Under the pieces are notes generated by a model. The model saw only the letters and a list, made by a program, of their open reading frames with translations, had not been told where the DNA came from and made no database searches. From the NCBI GenBank assembly GCA_963082975.1, contig OY720345.1, positions 56,836,528-56,900,527 on the forward strand: DNA of 64,000 bases. Direction: 5' to 3'. Within the stretch, counting starts at the first letter, position 1, and each line of letters opens with the position of its first letter. Below are positions 36,501 to 48,824 of the stretch, piece after piece. The stretch comes from Labia minor. Lineage: Eukaryota > Arthropoda > Insecta > Dermaptera > Spongiphoridae. The translations under genes and the position numbers were made by a program.

Positions 36501-36635
36501 TAAAACATATAATGTCGCCTATTTGGCGACATACGAGTGCAACGGTAAAACATATAATGTCGCCTAGTTGGCGACGTACGAGTGCAACGGTAAAAATATA
36601 ATGTCGCCTAGTTGGCGACATACGAGTGCAAAGGG
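36501..36635 (-). repeat. Three 45-bp terminal repeats of piggyBac, each with a palindrome
   Basis: Units at 36501-36545, 36546-36590 and 36591-36635, the last ending exactly at the element boundary. Each contains TGTCGCC-TAGTT-GGCGACA (a stem-loop, with minor changes) followed by TACGAGTGCAA. The inner part of the terminal inverted repeat is therefore present three times. The units are nearly identical. Confidence 0.93.
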
Positions 36636-36639
36636 TTAA

Positions 36640-37051
36640 AGCCGATTATATGTGAGATATAAAATGGAAAAAATTGAAACAACTTTATATTGTACTTCTG
36701 AGAGTTTATGCTATAATTATTTTTATGTTAATTGAACCAATAATTAATAAATTAATAAATACTTATTGAATAAATATAATATATAATAACATATTATTGT
36801 ACAAAAAAAATTTAAAAAAAATAAATAAATAAAACTTAAAAATCGAAGAGGAAAATAAGAAAAGAAGAAATGAATATTAATTAAAGAATTGTCCATTTCA
36901 TTAATTCGATATCAAGAAACAGCAGCTGCTTTTCATATAAAAGATTATTGCTTTTTAAATCAAGAGGGAGTTATAACAATGGTGAGACAAGATGGTCTTG
37001 TTTAAATATTGTTGCCATAAAGGGATATATTTTTTATAATTAAAAAAATCT
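36640..37051. other. AT-rich spacer, nothing recognised
   Basis: A/T-rich, no features supported. Confidence 0.6.
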
Positions 37052-37160
37052 TGGCCTTAACTGGAATTCAATCCAGGAGGTCCGTTAAGACATAAACCAA
37101 TCGCTTGACATGAACAACGCGACCACCCCAGAGGTCGATTCAATCAGCCTTTCTAGTCCA
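37052..37160 (-). mobile_element. Possible tRNA-derived SINE or tRNA relic
   Basis: On the minus strand GGATTGAATTCCAG resembles a degenerate B box, and GGGGTGGTCGCGTTGTTC lies upstream at about A-box distance, followed by T runs. There is no complete cloverleaf. It shares no sequence with families S1 or S2. This is a weak call. Confidence 0.35.
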
Positions 37161-37451
37161 TTGTCAATTGGAGGAAAAAAATTCAAGGAAACACCACGAA
37201 AATATTCACCAATTCGTATACATAAATCTATACGTAGAAATAGAAGCTTAAAATCATTCAATTTCTTTTAATTTGTTCATTATGTCTTTAAATATCAATC
37301 CTGTCTAAACGAAAATAAATGTGAAATATTTGTATGGATAGTTAATAATTAGAAAAAAATAATTTCTAAAATTCTGACAATTGACTAATGGGTTTTATAA
37401 TAAAAATTAGAAAAAAACTATTAGGAAAGTAATCTAGGTAGATGATAAATA

Positions 37452-37958
37452 CGAGGGCAGGTCAATAAGTCCGTAACTTTTTGAATAAAACACAGGCTTT
37501 TGGATAAAAAAATTATTATATTTTTCAACGCAGTCTCCTTTGAGTTCTATATACTTTGTCCAACGTTTCTCCAATTTTTTTTATCCCTTTCAAAAAAATA
37601 AGATTTGTCGAGGACATCAAAATAAGTATTTGTTTGTGAGATGATTTCATCGTTGGAGTCAAATCTCTTTCCGTCGAGCCATTTCTTCAGGATTGGAAAC
37701 AAGAGATAGTCACTCGGGGCTAAATCCGGTGAATAGGGCGAATAAAGAAGCAATTTGTATCCCAATTCATGGATTTTCATGGAAATTCACTTTTTTCCAT
37801 TTTTTCTCAAATCTCGAGGTATTCTACTATTAATGAATGTCAAACAAAAACTAAGAGACCCAGTTGATTCAAATTTCAGTCAGCTGGTAGGAGCAGTGTT
37901 GCCATTTCATTTAAGAGACGAAAAATCGAAAAGTCACGGTCTTAATGATCTGCCCTCG
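37452..37958 (-). mobile_element. Internally deleted mariner (second family)
   Basis: The left end CGAGGGCAGGTCAATAAGT and the right end, reverse-complemented, CGAGGGCAGATCATTAAGA form imperfect inverted repeats flanked by TA. The length is 507 bp. The termini belong to a different mariner lineage from the element at 24752. Only a C-terminal transposase fragment remains. Confidence 0.9.
37547..37780 (-). pseudogene. Mariner transposase C-terminal fragment
   Basis: 77 codons, starting MKIHELGYKLLLY and containing YSPDLAPSDYLLFP, the third catalytic aspartate block of DD34D mariners, then the typical LKKWLDGKRF and the final KNW region. The N-terminal DNA-binding domain and the first two aspartates are deleted. 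The frame is intact to its stop, so the deletion rather than gradual decay removed function. The start shown is simply the first methionine after the deletion. Confidence 0.88.
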
Positions 37959-37960
37959 TA

Positions 37961-40900
37961 TTAAAAAAATAGAAATTTGAAAAATTAGCGATTTGATTAT
38001 GTGAATGCTCCACATATAAATAAAAATAATAATAATTCGAAAACAATTCATTAAATTAAGATTAGATACGACCCAAATTTATATCACACTTTCTTATCAC
38101 ATAATTATCATTTTTGAAAAGACAATGAAAATTATAGGCCCAAGGTGTCAAAATTACTATTAGATATATACTAAACCGGTGAATATGCCAATCTCTTATC
38201 TAAACAATTTTCTAATAATCTTATAATTCTAATAATTTTTTTTGAAAATTTGTTTTTATATTAAAGCATTTCTAATTTCTTTAATTAATTATCATTAATT
38301 CTAAATTTAATAATTAAAGAATTACACACGTTATTGAGGTATAAATAAATAATAGTATTATATTATTGTATATTTTTAGAATCATTATCGTTTCCTATAA
38401 ATAGAAAATTATTTGAAATTTAAAAAAGAAATGAATGGAAAATAAATGTAAAAGTTTTCCAAATGGTTGAATCAACAGGTTGTAACGAGAAACAAACACG
38501 AACCTTTATATCATTATATATATATATATATATATATTTAAATAATTGATAGTATAAGTGACTTTTATTTCGACATTTAACGACAGTTGATTATTCATTT
38601 AATTGTATGTACAATTTTATCACAGAGTAATTTAGATATAACCCTCCACTTATAAATAGCCATTTATTTTAATAAAATAATAGGAAAACATTAATGGAAA
38701 CAATAGATAAATGGTTAAGAAACAAACTCATTAAATTATGAAAAATTATAAAAGATTAATGAAAATGAATGAGAAGGAACTGGATTGAAGAAGTTCATTT
38801 AAATGCGATGGATTATTGAAATGGAAAAAACTTTGAGAGTATGGCGACTTCTGTCAGAACCTTAAGATTTCTTGAATCTGAGTAATCTCTATTTTATTTT
38901 AGTTTATTTTAATTTTGATATCCATTTCAGTTACAATACATATGTTATATTTAATTGTAACTTAATATTTATTTAATAAATCATTTTTAAAATTTTTCAA
39001 CTTAAGGAGATTTGAACTCTCGTCCTCAAGTTCTATAACTCAGATCTTTGCCATTTGAGATAGGTTCTATATTGGTTTAGTCATTTTTAATGTAGATACT
39101 AACTTTTTTATATCAGATTATTTAAATATCTAAGTAAACATTACCAGATAAATATAAATTGAAAATAAAAAGGGAGTAGACAGTAAAAATAAGAATAAAA
39201 TAAAATATCGATCAAAATTAATTTGATACTAAAATTAATCAAGTTGAAATAAATTCATTTTATGATTCACATTAAAATAGAATATCTTGAAATTGTCATA
39301 AGAAATGTTTCAAGAAAATCATCTTTTCGATGATCCAGAGAAGCGTAAAAGGTTGATGACCTCTGATTAGGATATGGATTTGAGTTTATCAAGATCATAG
39401 AATTATTTCATATAACTACTTTTAAAGCATTTTATGGAATTAATGGAAAACAATTGAATGAAGATATGTTAAGATTTCTATCAGTATATTGTAGATTTTT
39501 TTGGAGACAGACAGGTTGCCTACAATCTCCGATTTTATATTTCTTGGAGCACTTTCAAATGAATTGGAAAAATCGAAAATTTTTAAATATTCTGTATGGT
39601 GGAATAATAGGGGAGAGCATTTATAATATTATTTTTCAAATATAATTTTAATTATTTACTGAATGATCAAATTTTATATTATATTCTATGACGCGATTTA
39701 GCTTTAGGGAATTTATACGTAACAACAAAATAAATATTTGTGATAATATTAAAAACAAAAAATGTAAAAATATATACAATCGGATGAATTTATTATTGTA
39801 AATAAAATGAACGGAAAGATAAAAGATGTATACGCCCCCTTTGTCCTTATCCTTTTAAAAGGTTTTTGACAAATATTTATGAAAAAAATTAACTTTTGTT
39901 AAAAATATTTAACAATATATTATTATATTATAATTAAAAATGTTAAAAAATTATATTTTTAAAATAATTAAATTTTAAATTTGCTCAAATTCTTTGTTTA
40001 TTTATAAAAAAATCAAAATACTTTTAGAGCCTTCTAAATAAATTGAATTATAATAATTGAAATTTGAAATTAATTCAAATAATATAATAATAATCTAACA
40101 ATAACTTATTCTCTTTGTTATTAAATCTTATTAATGAATGTCATTTCTTTCAGTTACAGAAAATTTAATAAAGAAAAACAAGTTCAAGTATTTTATTATT
40201 ATTTTATTTATGTTTAAAGAATATTAATCTTACAATTATAAAATAAAAAGTTTAAAATTAAAGAGAAACCACCTCCATGGAAAAAAAAAGAAAAAAAAAC
40301 AATTTAATGTTTTACAAAACGTTAAGATAAGCAAAATTACAAAAATATTTTATGAACTTAAAATAGAAATTTAATCTATGATTGATCCTAATGATCACTA
40401 TACTATTATTGTTTTATTCCATGAAATAAATTCTTTTATAACTATATAAAAATTTATATAATAAACATACTTTTAAATATTTTAATCATATGAGAAATAA
40501 AAAGTTAAAAACATTAATTTTTAATGAAATGTTATGAAAATTGACTCGTAGAAAACAAAATGAAAGAATGCAAATGATTATAAAATATTTCGGGTTTGTA
40601 AACAAATAACATTTTTTTTAAACATTAAATTGATGAAGAATTAAATTATCATTAACATACTTAGGATACTGTTAGAAAATGGGATGTCATATTTAGATTA
40701 TTAATGTACATTTATAATATAACTGAATCTAATATAACTAAACAAAAAGAAAGAATGCACTTACTTAATAATTATAGACCTTTATATATATATATATGTG
40801 TATATATTGTGCAAGTGTGCAAATGGGTGATTGATATTTAATTTTCTTTTGGATGAAGGTGAGTAGTAATTTTAAAAACATAACCATAATTATTTGTTAT

Positions 40901-41029
40901 TTCTTAAAAATGACTGTTCCATTTTGTTATGGATGTAAATTTTCTTAAATGAACTTTGTGAATATAATAAAATACAAATAAATAGTATTTATTTATTTAT
41001 TTTTGAGAAAGAATTGCCAAAGAATACCG
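37961..41029. other. 3-kb AT-rich spacer
   Basis: A/T-rich with a (TA)n tract at 38515-38537. A 63-codon frame at 39454-39645 has no family resemblance. A weak tRNA-like patch at 39003-39068 is listed separately. Confidence 0.55.
39003..39068 (-). mobile_element. Possible tRNA-derived relic
   Basis: The minus strand reads ATCTCAAATGGCAAAGATC and, downstream, GAGAGTTCAAATCTCC. The second motif resembles a tRNA T-arm/B box with a short stem on each side of TTCAAAT. There is no full acceptor stem, so it is a SINE head or decayed tRNA rather than a gene. Confidence 0.35.
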
Positions 41030-41370
41030 ACATGGAGATGTAGGTGTGTTTTTCCACCCTTGCTTGCCCCCCGTCCCCGAAATCGACCCTGCGAAAGGCA
41101 TTGTTTCAGTTCGAACTAAGTCTAATGAACCTCGACGACAGGAGTATTCAGATGCAAATGCGCCTGGGAAGGCGAGTGGGCCGGTGAAGGCGACGGCCCG
41201 GGGACAACGAACCAAGCTCCTCAGGAGACAACGCCGGCGCCGACATCGCTTGGGGTTCGCCTCCCAAAAGAAGCCACCCAACGCTCTCACGGACGGCCAC
41301 CAGAATGTCTTCCACATCCACTGCCATACCAGCCTCTGCATTCGACACTAATGAATATACTCCCTCTTTT
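41030..41370. other. GC-rich island 6
   Basis: A CpG-rich block (GGCGACGGCCCGGGGACAAC at about 41188; AACGCCGGCGCCGACATCGC at about 41230). Open frames of about 100 codons exist on both strands but none resembles a known protein. The edges are abrupt against A/T sequence. Regulatory island or unrecognised exon. Confidence 0.45.
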
Positions 41371-42864
41371 CCTTCTCTTCCTTTTCTTTTCTTTATCATC
41401 TTAATATTAATAATGATAATATATATATATATATATCAAATAATAATTAGTAATTTTAATTTTAATCTTGGAGAAATAATTTTAATTTTTGAAAAAATAT
41501 TTTTCTTATATTTATTTTTATTAATAATAATCAAATATCACACAAATATAGATTCTGATAAATTTCTTTATTTTAGAAAAATAATTTATTCTATAAATCT
41601 ATATAAACATAAGATAAGAATATAAGAACTTTCGAAATTAGATATTTCTTATTATATTTGTAATAGAGAAATTATAGAATTAATATATTTTATAATTTAT
41701 ATGTATTTTAAGTTTCATATAAAAGGTTTAAAAAAATTTCAGATTTTATTATAATATAAAATTTCTGATTTCTAAATTAATTTCAAATTTTTTAATAAAA
41801 TATTTATTTTTCATAAATTTTATTTATATCGATCTATTTTTGAGAGAATAATGAAATGCAACTTTTCTTTTTTTAATTTTTAATTTTTTTTTTATTTAAA
41901 ATATAATCATATTTATTTAATTCAGGGGCTACTGAACTTGAAATTTCTCGAAAAAAATCATATAATTTTTAAATTTTATTCTAAATTTCATATATCTTAT
42001 ATCTTATATATATGATATCTTCCTTAAACAAAAACTATAAAAATTACATTAAAGAATGAGAAATTATATTTATCTTACTTGGATTTTATAATATTAATTA
42101 CTTTGTGAATTTTAAAATGAAAATAACACACACACACATCATACAAATTATTATTTGTTTTGTTCATATAAAAGTATGATTGTTTTTAATAAGAATTTAA
42201 ATAAATAAATTTTAATGATATAATTTTTAAAATATAAATATAATTGATAAAGAAAAAAAATGTACAAGACCACAAATATATTTTTATTTTTAAAATAAAT
42301 TTTATGAATCATTAAACAGTTTTTTTTTATAAAATTAATTTATTATTATCTATATATGTATAAAAATTTTATGAGATTTAGAGATTAGATACTAAATCAA
42401 TTAAATCCAATTTAAATATATATTTATTATTTTTTGAAAAATCTGCAATCTTTTCAAACGAAATGAAAAATCAATTTATCGAATGTATTTGAAAAAAAAT
42501 TCTACTATTAAAAATAAATTAATTTTTTTTAAATTTTGATAATTATTAACATATTTCTTTATTTCATCCTATTTAAGTAAAATTTGTTCTAAAATTCAAA
42601 AATGACATTTTCGAGATAAACCTTTTTTTTAAATTTATTTAAAATACTCAATTAATATTGAAGATAAAAATAAAATTATAAGGACTGATTTTTTTCTATC
42701 GCTTCCTATTTTGTTGTAATTGATGCATTTATCATTTAAATTAATTGATGTTTTGAAATTAATGTTGTTATGTAAATTTAGGGATTAGTTATGCTTATAT
42801 ATTTTATTTATTTTGCAAAGTCGTTTATATGTTAATGGGAGGCGTTTTATCATGTTTCTTTTTA
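41371..42864. other. AT-rich spacer, nothing recognised
   Basis: A/T homopolymer-rich. The 106-codon plus-strand frame at 41305-41625 runs from the island into low-complexity I/L/F-rich codons and is not credible. Confidence 0.55.
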
Positions 42865-42865
42865 G

Positions 42866-42905
42866 TTGAGATTCGAACCCGCACCTTCACTTTGGCGGTC
42901 AGCCA
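42866..42905 (-). mobile_element. tRNA 3'-half or SINE fragment
   Basis: The minus strand reads GGCTGACCGCCAAAGTG, then GGTGCGGGTTCGAATCTCAA. It contains a perfect B-box consensus GGTTCGAATC with flanking T-arm stem bases. No matching 5' half or acceptor stem is present, so it is a fragment, not a functional tRNA gene. Confidence 0.5.
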
Positions 42906-45386
42906 AATAAACAATATGAATCCATTTCAATAAGAATGGGAAGAGCATTTGCTCTTCTCATTCCCCACCCCCAAGCCATCCTTACATTAACACATTGCTA
43001 GGAAAAGAAAATGTCTTTTGTAAATTATCTTTCCTAAATGAAACAAATTTAATAATATCATAATATAAAATTTAATTATTTATGATCCATTTTACATCAT
43101 ATTCATATATCCAACACATTGTTAAAGAAAAAAATATTTATTTCGAAAATTTTTATAAATAAATAAAATAATATTTCTATAGAATTATTTGTATTTATTC
43201 TAGGGTTAATAATAGAAACATGTAATCGAATTCCAGATGAAAAATTAATCATCGTAGTATATAGAGAGGTATATTATAATAAATAAGTATAAAAACAAAC
43301 AGAGTGAATTTGTATTTAAATGTAGAATGAATAAAAAATCAAAGTAATTAAAAAATATGAAGGAAGAAAGAAGAACTAAAAAAAGGGAAAGAAAAGAATA
43401 TTAAATATGGATTTGGATAAGAATATAATAATAACAATTTAATCACTTAAAAAGTTTAAAAGTATTTTTGTTTGTTTTTTGAATGAGAGAGAAGAACTAA
43501 AATAATGTTTATTATATGTGATTGGAGTATATATAATATGCATAAATTATTATTAGAATTTTAGTATGAATAATATTTAAAAATTAATCAATTGAAATTT
43601 AAAAAAGTAAATGATTTAATTTAATAATAATCATCATAGAATATAGAAATGTATATTCTTTGTGACTTTTGGCATGTTTATGAATTTCGAGACTATTCAA
43701 GACTATTCAATCTCTTCTACTCTTATAATTTAAGAATAGTCAGTCCCTCTGATTTAAATTAAATAGAAATATGTTATTTAAAAGAATGAATATATTTTAA
43801 AAAATACAAGGATAGATGCCAGATAAATATAAATATTAATACATTTCTTAAGAATGGTGAACGTCATATTAGATATCTGAATATGTCGTATTCATGAGAT
43901 GCAATTTTATTTACTACTCATGCTAGCTAACACATCTCTATTATATCGAGACATAAATGCAGGATTTAATGTATACTTATTTATACTAGAAATGATTAGT
44001 ATCACCGAATAATTGTTATTATTTTTCTCATCTATAATAAAAGTGATAGAAGGGTGATTGTTTCAAAGGCCACAATGTAATTTCGAATTTAAAAAAAAAA
44101 AATTGATGGAAAAGAAACGTTTATTGGATTAATGATCGCTTTTTCTACACTTTAAACACAATAGAGTGAATGTCATGATAATTAGGCCTGAAATTGGCAT
44201 AAAAAAGGAATTGGCTAAACAGATAGGCAGAAACATCTAATTAAAAAGATATTTGTTTAGTTTCTAACGTGTTCTTGTCTTAAGAAAATGGATTTTCTTA
44301 TAAATTGCTTCAATTAGATATATCTGTGTCAGATTGGTGGTTAGTTACAATGGATCTTGTAAAATTTATCCATTTAAGGCATTTCATATTTTCTATTAGC
44401 CATTGTTATATTTAGATCATCAAGAAAATACATGTATTTATTATTAACTTATTAGATATATAGTCATTGAAATAAACTACTTTCATTTATAATATCCAAT
44501 ATAATTAACAGTATAATTAAATTTAACAAACCATATATTTATATAATTAGATTTAATAAAAAATGGACTAATAAAAAAAAGTATTAAACTTAAATTTAAG
44601 TAATAATTTATCATTCAATCACCAACAACTTGAAAAATCACAAAGGTAAACCGGCATTTCAGGTTGTTCCATTTTCATTTTATATTTTCAATCATATCGC
44701 AGATGGATAGCTACCTTACAATAAAAAATAAATGTAAATTTAAATTAATAAAAAAAAATGAATTTCGTGTTAAATTTAAAATAAAAACAAAAATTACGAA
44801 TTAAATTAATTAAATTTTTAATAAATTTTATGATAAAAAAAATGTAATTGTAATATGATAAGATAAATATAAAAGAAAATATTTTTCAATTTTTTAAATA
44901 TAGTACCTAACAATTCATAATAAATAATTATTCAAGTAATTATGTAAATAATAAGGAAATATTCCTATTAAATGTTTTTTTCCCTTTATTAAATTATTAT
45001 TCTTGTTCTTATTTTTGTTATGTTTTTTATTGTAATGATCATCATCTATTATAAATGTATGTGTTAATATATGTTCTATAATTAAGGTGCTTTATAAATT
45101 CGTAATTTTGAAATTCAATAATAATTATTTATTATAATATAAAATTAATTATTTTTTTAATGAAAAATGTACAATCACATTGATCAAATATCTATATTTA
45201 AGATAAATTAAAATATTATGTTTAGGTAATATAATATATTAAATTGAATAAATGATATGATAGAAATAATTTCTATCAAATAGAATATAGAATAACAAAC
45301 TACAACAAAAACAACATTTACTTTTGCATTTTGTGTTCTATTTGAGATTTCAATTAAATTTTATATTATATATAATTAATTTTATG

Positions 45387-45421
<35 letters not shown>

Positions 45422-45504
45422 CCGTCGTATATATATATATGATGTCTGTAAGATTATGAAGTTAGTTACAAATTGTCAAAATTATTAATTTGTAACTAAC
45501 TTCA
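42906..45504. other. AT-rich spacer, nothing recognised
   Basis: A/T-rich with a (TA)n tract at 45388-45416. No coding or transposon signals. Confidence 0.55.
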
Positions 45505-46144
45505 TTTTTTACCGACCGACGATAGTAAGGGAGGTATTGTTTTCACACCAAATTTCACATGTGGAGATTTTTACATATCTCCACGAATCATGCATTTTCT
45601 AAACAGAAAAAAGTATTTTTAGCATGATGTCTGTCCGTCTGTCCGTCCGTCCGTCTGTCCGTCCGTATAGATGTGTACAGCCTGAACGGCTCAACCGATT
45701 TTGATGAAATTTGGTATATTTACTTAATGCATCAGTGGGATGAATTGATCAACTTTTGGTGCAATTCCGGAAACCGGAAGTGGTAGTATTAGCGATCGAC
45801 GATAGGAAGGAAATGGTTATTTTCACACCAAAGGAGATTTTTTTATATATCACCACGAATCATGCACTTTGTATTGGTTTTATCCTCGAGAAAAATCATA
45901 TTTATTAGTTTTTTCTTGATTTAAAATTATATGACGTCATCCAGCCATTCATGACGTCACAGCCTGGTCTTGCATATATATTATAAATAAAATAAAATTA
46001 AAAATGTTTATATTTATTATTTATGTATGCCTATCTGTTTTTTATTACATTAATAGATATATGAAAATTATTTGAAATTGTTTCTGTAGCTGGAAATTAA
46101 TTTATTTCAAACCGTCGGTCGGTTCGGACCTGGCCACAGGTCAA
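45505..46144 (-). mobile_element. Family A element (A5), near full length
   Basis: Left end TTTTTTACCGACCGACGATA; right end with GACCTGGCCACAGGTCAA. It has the tetranucleotide tract at 45632-45666, the complete core, and TGACGTCA twice (45931 and 45951 areas). It lacks about 20 bp of the second GTGAAATTTGG block that A4 has (around 45830). Confidence 0.9.
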
Positions 46145-46823
46145 CTTATTTTAACTTTGTTTTGTTATTATTAAATATTGAAACAAAATAAAAAAATTAT
46201 TACTACGATTTGAATAACGTTAATAATTTTATATTCTAAGAAGAGTTTTATGCCGCCAGCAGTATATGATGCCGGGAATGGTTATAGTATATATATATAA
46301 TATATTAATAATATAAAATATATAAAATATGACACAATATCATTTAACAATTCATTCTGAGATTTAGATATAAAAATTTTATTATTGATATAATGTGTAT
46401 ATATAAATATATAAATATATATATATATATATAAAGATTGTATAGTATCTTATTTTTTTAATTTCCATGGAGGGTAGGAGATGAGCCAGAGGAATCCCTC
46501 TTTATCGGTTCTCTCGGTTCATCGAGTGAAACACTCATCCCCTCTATAACAGACCCTAGGACTGCAACAGCTGGAACCCGCTAAGTGAGACGTCATCGTC
46601 AGTCTTCAATCTCTTCCCTCCTACTCCTTTGAATTGTCAAAGAAACCACCCCTTGTGTGCTAAACTTATCTCCCTAGTTTTGACTACAAACCATATAGTC
46701 ATAACTATGTAAAATTAAAATTAGTCTAATATAATATTATCCTGTCCTTTTTTTATCTTTTTAATTAATTTTTATCAATAATATATAATCAAATTATTAT
46801 TATAATTTTAAATTTTGAAATAA
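46145..46823. other. Spacer with an unidentified complex block at 46460-46690
   Basis: 46460-46690 has near-balanced composition (GAGGGTAGGAGATGAGCC, TCGGTTCTCTCGGTTCATCG) and looks single-copy within the window. No coding frame, tRNA boxes or inverted ends were recognised. The flanks are (TA)n-rich. Confidence 0.5.
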
Positions 46824-47328
46824 TTTTTTCCGACAGACGAAGGGAAGGGAAGGTATTGTTTTCACACCAAATTTCACATGTGGAGATTTTTACATATCTC
46901 CACGAATCATGCATTTTGAAAAAAGTATTTTTAGCATGATATCTGTCCATCCATCCGTTCGTCTGTCCATTGTGCCAATATTGACGTATATAGCTTGAAC
47001 AGTTCAACGGATTTTGATAAGATATATTTACTTAATGTATCAGTAGCATGAATTTACCACTTTTGGTGTATATCCAGAAACCAGAAGTGGTAGTTTACAA
47101 AGTATTAATCTTATATTCATTATCGGAAATTTTTCACTTAAAATATAGTAGTAATTAATAGTTGAGTAATTAAACTAAAAATAAAAACCAAGATAATATA
47201 ATTTAGTCATTTTAATTCAAGTTTTAAAAATATTTTTTGGATACTTTATATATATATATACGTATATATATAATTGTAAATTAATTTATTTCAAATCGTC
47301 GGTCGCTTCTGTGCCTGGCAACAGCTCA
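46824..47328 (-). mobile_element. Family A' element (A6)
   Basis: Inverted copy of the variant at 29720-30205: CCGACAGACGAAGGGAAGG at the left; GTCGGTCGCTTCTGTGCC and ACAGCTC at the right. It shares ACCAGAAGTGGTAGTTTACAA and lacks the TGACGTCA block. It abuts element A7 directly. Confidence 0.85.
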
Positions 47329-47708
47329 TTTTTACCGACCGACGATAGTAAGGGAGGTATTGTTTTCACACCAAATTTAACTGATATTTTAAATGTAAAA
47401 AAAAAACAGATATAGATATAATATAGATATTTTTAATTTTATTTTATTTATAATATATAAGGGAAAAATCATATTTATTAGTTTTTTCTTGATTTAAAAT
47501 TATATGAAGTCATCCAGTCATTCATGACGTCACAGCCTGGTCTTGCATATATATTATAAATAAAATAAAATTAAAAATATTTATGTTATATCCATATCTG
47601 TTTTTAATTACATTAATAGATATATTAAAATTATTTGAAATTGTTTCTGTAGCTGGAAATTAATTTACTTCAAACCGTCGGTCGGTTCGGACCTGGCCAC
47701 AGGCCAAC
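47329..47708 (-). mobile_element. Family A element (A7), rearranged
   Basis: Begins TTTTTACCGACCGACGATAG immediately after the end of A6 and ends with GACCTGGCCACAGGCCAA. The core and tetranucleotide tract are missing. The segment at 47396-47455 (AAAACAGATATAGATAT and ATTTTATTTATAATATA) is in the opposite orientation to the rest, so the interior was lost and replaced by an inverted piece of the same family. One TGACGTCA remains near 47525. Confidence 0.82.
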
Positions 47709-48207
47709 TTATTTAATCTTCTGGTGAATTATTAAAGATAGAATAGTAACGATTTATTCCTTCTATAGTCTATAAATCTATATATAAAATCAAAGGGAAG
47801 GAAACAACTAAAAATACTATATCATTTTACTAGTACCTCTCCTCCTGTCAAAGCACACACAAAGATCTATATTTCTCCCTAAATGACTATTCTATACATT
47901 CCGTGAAACTTCATAAACAATAATAATAATAATAAAATATTTAATTAACAAAATTATTAATCGTATTAATAATCAAATCAGTTAAAAAGAAAAAATATTA
48001 AAATTTGAATTTACTTGATATATCATTAATAAATAATTTAAGAGTTGAAAGACAAATTTTACAGAAGAATATGAATGAATTTATATTTCTTATCTTAAAG
48101 CACACATGATAATGTACACGTATATACTTGATTGATAATATCAATATATTAGGAAGATTCATAAATGTTTTTTTTTTAAATTCTTTCATTTTAATTTAAT
48201 TCTAATA
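47709..48207. other. AT-rich spacer, nothing recognised
   Basis: A/T-rich, no features supported. Confidence 0.6.
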
Positions 48208-48330
48208 TTTTTTACTATCTCGTAAGAGATAGTATTGCGATCACGAAAATTTTCGATGTCGAGATTTTGATGTTTTTATACGTTTTGAAGGTTCCTGAAT
48301 CATTTTCACTAAGGTTGAGAAAAATGTCTG

Positions 48331-48363
<33 letters not shown>

Positions 48364-48824
48364 CCAAGATTACGCAAAAACGGTTTTAGCTAGAATGATG
48401 AAATTTGGTACATGAGCATTATTCAAAATTCGTAGTTTTCTATCAACTTTTGAGAAATGTAGCTCAACCGGAAAAGGGTCATTACCTACAACGTTTTGAT
48501 TTTTTTTCCTCTAAAGTGACCTTAAAAATAAAGATATATGTTTGATAATTTTTCATATGATTAATAATTGTATAAATTGTATAAACTGCTATATATAGAA
48601 TTTCAGCTTGATTGATTCGCTGAAATTACCAGAATTAATTTTTTAACACTGCAATTCTCACGCGCCAACATGTGACGTGGTGCCATCAATAAAAAGCCAA
48701 ACATGCGCTGGTTTAATATTTATTATTTATAATTTATAATTAATTAAATTTAATTTAAATATAATATATTATGTTATTTAATCCAATTCAAATTGCGAGA
48801 TAGTCGAGTGGAGACACTCCAGCT
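48208..48824 (-). mobile_element. Family B element (B2), full length
   Basis: On the minus strand it starts AGCTGGAGTGTCTCCACTC (stem-loop GAGTG-TCTC-CACTC), then GACTATCTCGC. At the other end GAGATAGTAAAAAA restores that motif in inverted orientation; the 3' end also folds as ACTATCTC-TTAC-GAGATAGT. The interior has the core (AAAAGTTGATAGAAAAC, ACCAAATTTCATCATTC) and an (AC)n tract. No coding capacity. Confidence 0.9.

Larger units (their letters stand above)
33787..36635 (-). mobile_element. piggyBac element, 2.85 kb, with TTAA duplications
   Basis: The element is bounded by TTAA at 33783-33786 and 36636-36639. Its terminal inverted repeats are CCCTTTGCACTCGTAT at the left and the exact reverse complement at the right. 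Inside is one minus-strand transposase gene with several breaks. Subterminal repeats occur at both ends: a ~34-bp direct repeat at the left (33808-33874) and three 45-bp units at the right (36501-36635). A Helitron 3' end is nested in the 5' leader near 36221. Precise ends with an inactive gene suggest a moderately old copy whose termini could still be recognised in trans. Confidence 0.95.

Noticed and set aside
41046-41625. Frames of 101-114 codons in GC island 6 and its right flank
   Set aside because: No similarity to known proteins and open on both strands; the right-flank frame is I/F/L low complexity.
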